DNA of 7,949 bases from CAZZIZ01 sp964654535. GTDB lineage: Bacteria; Bacteroidota; Bacteroidia; Chitinophagales; UBA2359. The notes under the pieces are model-generated. The model had not been told where the DNA came from. It was given only the letters and a program-made list of their open reading frames with translations, and made no database searches. Shown here piece by piece: positions 6,488 to 7,949 of the stretch. The first letter of the stretch is position 1. Each line of letters opens with the position of its first letter. The stretch spans positions 1 through 7,949 of the forward strand of contig CAZZIZ010000152.1 of the NCBI GenBank assembly GCA_964654535.1, written 5' to 3'. The position numbers and the translations under genes were made by a program.

Positions 6488-7069
6488 ATGAGTATGCATC
6501 TAATTTCAGATCAAGACCTTGTAAAGAAGTATATGGCAGGCCAAGAAGAGGCATTGTCAATATTGGTAGGTCGTCACAAGCAAAAGATTTTCACCAGCAT
6601 TATCCTATTCACTAAGAATAGAGAGCAGGCAGAAGACTTATTTCAAGACACTTTCGTAAAGATCATTGACTCACTTCGTAGAGGCAAATACTATGAGGAT
6701 GGCAAGTTTTTACCTTGGGCTATGCGTATCGCGCACAACCTCTGTATAGATAACTACCGCAAAAACAAGCGTACTCCGGTAATCTCTAAGAGCGATGACT
6801 ATGACATCTTTGAACTGCTAGGGCAGTCCGAAGGCAATGGTATGGACAAAATGATCGCCGATGAGACCAAAACCAAGGTTCGCAAGCTGGTAGACGCTTT
6901 GCCAAATGAGCAAAGAGAAGTAGTCATTTTACGCCATTATGCCGAGCTGAGCTTCAAGGAGATCGCTCAAATGACCAATGTGAGTATAAATACTGCCTTA
7001 GGCAGAATGCGCTATGCATTGATCAATATGCGTAAAATGGTCGAGGAAGGTAAAATATCGGTGAACTAG
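6488..7069 (+). CDS. ECF-type RNA polymerase sigma factor (sigma-70 family)
   Basis: A 193-residue group IV sigma factor that directs RNA polymerase to its own promoter set. Region 2 spans about residues 8-95: 'SILVGRHKQKIF' (24-35), the core-binding 'AEDLFQDTFVKII' (48-60), and the DNA-melting part 'GKFLPWAMRIAHNLCIDNYR' (72-91). A linker with 'DDYDIFELL' (103-111) leads to region 4 (about 134-184), where 'SFKEIAQMTNVSINTALGRM' (155-174) is the helix-turn-helix that reads the -35 box. The length is normal and no regulatory extension is present. ATG at 6488 is preferred; an in-frame ATG two codons on would change little. The 'SINTALGRMRYAL' wording is what I recall for a sigma factor widespread in Bacteroidota and often near uvrA. 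It is followed by a small gene likely to be its partner. The regulon is unknown. Confidence 0.93.
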   Translation: MSMHLISDQDLVKKYMAGQEEALSILVGRHKQKIFTSIILFTKNREQAEDLFQDTFVKIIDSLRRGKYYEDGKFLPWAMRIAHNLCIDNYRKNKRTPVISKSDDYDIFELLGQSEGNGMDKMIADETKTKVRKLVDALPNEQREVVILRHYAELSFKEIAQMTNVSINTALGRMRYALINMRKMVEEGKISVN

Positions 7070-7079
7070 AGCAATAAGA

Positions 7080-7151
7080 TCTTTTAGAGGGGCGTTCTAG
7101 CAATGTCTAACGACAATTATGTTAAATATTGTGAATCAAACTTCTAAAAGA
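7080..7151 (+). repeat. Perfect 9-bp inverted repeat across the sigma-factor/77-aa gap
   Basis: TCTTTTAGA (7080-7088) is the exact reverse complement of TCTAAAAGA (7143-7151), 54 bases apart. The right arm ends four bases before the ATG of the downstream gene and includes the only purine-rich sequence (AAAAGAG) that might help ribosome binding, so pairing in the mRNA could reduce translation of the small protein. The span is long for a simple hairpin, and the arms are AT-rich. Confidence 0.4.
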
Positions 7152-7155
7152 GCCT

Positions 7156-7389
7156 ATGGCAACAGCAATTACCCTAAAGACGCTTTTGCGTCACTATTAT
7201 CAAGAAACGTCCCCGGAGCAAAATGATCAAATAGAGTCAGCCATCGCAAACAACTGGATCCTTCAAGAGGAGCAGCAAATGATGCGCGAGACCCTAAATG
7301 AACTAGACAGTCTTAAAGAGACGCCAAGTGCCAAAAGCATAAACGCAATCCTAGAGTACAGTCGCTTGTCAACTCCCATCGACGCTTAA
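7156..7389 (+). CDS. Small soluble partner protein of the sigma factor, unknown function
   Basis: A 77-residue protein, 86 bases downstream of the sigma-factor gene and before a terminator, so probably in the same transcript. It appears fully helical: 'LKTLLRHYYQETSPEQNDQIESAI' covers about residues 7-30, 'NWILQEEQQMMRETLNELD' about 33-51, then 'SAKSINAILEYSRL' (58-71). The order 'HYYQETSPEQNDQIE... W.LQEE' resembles the N-terminal helical part of anti-sigma or zinc-finger anti-sigma proteins, but there are no cysteines, no zinc motif and no membrane helix. I recall similar small proteins after this sigma factor in other Bacteroidota, each with a closing 'I.AIL.Y' segment. A soluble anti-sigma factor or cofactor is inference; no family name is certain. 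The ATG at 7156 is the only reasonable start. Confidence 0.75.
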   Translation: MATAITLKTLLRHYYQETSPEQNDQIESAIANNWILQEEQQMMRETLNELDSLKETPSAKSINAILEYSRLSTPIDA

Positions 7390-7414
7390 AAATTTTATTT
7401 CCCATACCCTACCC

Positions 7415-7449
7415 AGGTGGCTCTCTTTAAAAAGGAGCTGCCTTTTTTT
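7415..7449 (+). terminator. Intrinsic terminator of the sigma-factor / 77-aa unit
   Basis: AGGTGGCTC (7415-7423) pairs with GAGCTGCCT (7435-7443), including two G-U pairs, around an A/T-rich loop, and is followed at once by seven T (7443-7449). It lies 25 bases after the TAA of the 77-residue gene. Form and position both fit a Rho-independent terminator on the plus strand. Confidence 0.85.
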
Positions 7450-7484
7450 ATGTCTCAGTGTGAAGGTTTATATGATGATGTGTT

Positions 7485-7648
7485 GGGCGTGCCCCACTCA
7501 CCTCTGCTGCAAAGCAGCAAGTTCGGGGTCGGGCTTTCGGGGCTCGCTCTGTTCTGCTGCTTTCACGCAAAACACTTCTAGCTCTTCGAGCTAAGTGTTT
7601 GTGTTCATCAGCAACAGGAGCTCAAACAAACCCCTCTATCCCTCACGC
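7485..7648 (+). ncRNA. Candidate multi-stem structured element (GGGCGTG...CACGC), function unknown
   Basis: A terminal stem GCGTG (7487-7491) with CACGC (7644-7648) encloses at least two arms. Arm one: CCCC (7492-7495) can pair with GGGG (7525-7528), enclosing TGCTGC-AAA-GCAGCA (7505-7519). Then 'GGGGTCGGGCTTTCGGGGC' (7525-7543) follows unpaired or in a pseudoknot. Arm two is long: GCTC (7546-7549)/GAGC (7618-7621), TGTT (7550-7553)/AACA (7613-7616), GCTG (7556-7559)/CAGC (7609-7612), CAC (7564-7566)/GTG (7601-7603), AAACACT (7570-7576)/AGTGTTT (7594-7600), and TAGCTC-TTC-GAGCTA (7579-7593). It ends with 'CCCCTCTATCCCTCACGC' (7631-7648). I recall similar 'GGGCGT.CCC ... GGTCGGGCT ... CTATCCCT.ACGC' blocks in many Bacteroidota intergenic regions, but I know no settled name. 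Whether it acts as RNA or as mobile DNA is undecided. Confidence 0.55.
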
Positions 7649-7663
7649 AAGAAAAACAAACCT

Positions 7664-7821
7664 AAGGCGCATTTCCAATGCGTCTTGATCGTGTAGCAGC
7701 ATTTGCAATGCTGCCACTATAGTTAATACAACCTAACTAATCCAAACCCAACGACCGCCGATGTCCGAACGTCGGCATTGCAAATGCCGAATAATATTAA
7801 GTGCGCATTGAAAATGCGCCC
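7664..7821. repeat. Cluster of REP-like hairpins with GCATT-N3-AATGC core
   Basis: Four hairpins share the same apex, GCATT, three bases, AATGC. They are GGCGCATT/AATGCGTC (7666-7684, extendable by two A-T pairs), GCAGCATT/AATGCTGC (7696-7714), TCGGCATT/AATGCCGA (7772-7790) and GCGCATT/AATGCGC (7803-7819). A fifth, GCCGATGT/ACGTCGGC (7757-7776, one G-U pair), overlaps the third and competes with it. Stems keep pairing although their outer bases differ, which is what selection on structure would give. Spacing is irregular, so this is no CRISPR array. The form resembles REP sequences moved by REP-associated tyrosine transposases (RAYT); no such gene is in the window. Confidence 0.65.
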
Positions 7822-7845
7822 AAGTGGGAGAGGATGAGATAAAAT

Positions 7846-7918
7846 GTCATTTCGAGCGAAGCCGAGAAATCTGTGGATTCGGCTGCAAGGCGCTATGAAA
7901 ATTAAGAATGCTCGAAAT
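7846..7918. repeat. GTCATTTCGAGCGAAG-type intergenic repeat with inverted ends
   Basis: It begins GTCATTTCGAGCGAAGCCGA (7846-7865), a string I know in near-identical form from intergenic DNA of many Bacteroidota. ATTTCGAGC (7849-7857) recurs inverted as GCTCGAAAT (7910-7918), giving a ~70-bp unit with 9-bp inverted ends. Inside, AGCCG (7860-7864)/CGGCT (7880-7884) and AATC (7868-7871)/GATT (7876-7879) make a bulged hairpin. A related 9-mer, CTCGAAATG, is at 40-48. It looks like a small non-autonomous repeat. Confidence 0.5.
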
Positions 7919-7949
7919 CACCTAAGCAATTTCACCTGTTGCATAACAC

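Larger units (their letters stand above)
7390..7949. other. Gene-free region rich in terminator and repeat structures
   Basis: I see no credible protein-coding frame here. The region holds, in order, the terminator of the sigma-factor unit, a long multi-stem element, a group of 8-bp-stem hairpins and a GTCATTTCGAGCG-type element. No tRNA, rRNA, transposase remnant or CRISPR array was recognised. Such piling up of several repeat families in one gap is typical of a tolerated insertion site between transcription units. Confidence 0.7.

Noticed and set aside
7664..7821. CRISPR array
   Set aside because: Units are short hairpins with unequal spacing and differing stems, without constant direct repeats or spacers of equal length.

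Overview
The window reads as chromosomal DNA of a Bacteroidota bacterium, probably a marine-type member of Flavobacteriia or a relative. The UvrA and sigma-factor sequences have the wording I know from that phylum, Shine-Dalgarno sequences are weak or absent, one good TAnnTTTG-type -7 promoter box lies in the divergent promoter region, and the intergenic repeats are of kinds I associate with Bacteroidota. The placement rests on protein and repeat recognition only; I could not run a search.

Layout. Bases 1-157 hold the end of a transcription unit, two short hairpins and, at the extreme left edge, the first 13 bases of a structured repeat that runs out of the window. Bases 158-3256 are a minus-strand cluster of five closely spaced genes, in transcription order: a DUF2170 (YjfI-type) protein, a PspA/IM30 (ESCRT-III-like) protein, a membrane-anchored winged-helix protein, the tRNA1(Val) A37 N6-methyltransferase TrmN6, and a two-TM protein with a DUF4178-like domain. 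A strong intrinsic terminator lies between pspA and the winged-helix gene, so the last three genes probably depend on read-through. Bases 3455-6265 (minus) encode the excinuclease subunit UvrA. Divergent from it on the plus strand are an ECF-type sigma factor (6488-7069) and a 77-residue acidic/helical protein (7156-7389), closed by an intrinsic terminator (7415-7449).

Bases 7450-7949 contain no gene but are dense in structure: a ~164-nt multi-stem element (7485-7648) whose first 13 bases recur in opposite orientation at the left edge of the window; a cluster of REP-like hairpins sharing GCATT-NNN-AATGC (7664-7821); and an element starting GTCATTTCGAGCGAAG that ends in an inverted 9-mer (7846-7918).

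How the genes work together. The DUF2170-PspA-wHTH-DUF4178 set looks like a phage-shock-protein-type membrane-stress module, related in content to the enteric yjfIJ group, with a housekeeping tRNA methyltransferase lodged inside it. UvrA serves nucleotide excision repair. The sigma factor and its small partner are a separate regulatory unit. The best candidates for something poorly described are the structured repeat at 7485-7648, the REP-like cluster, and the sigma factor's soluble 77-residue partner.
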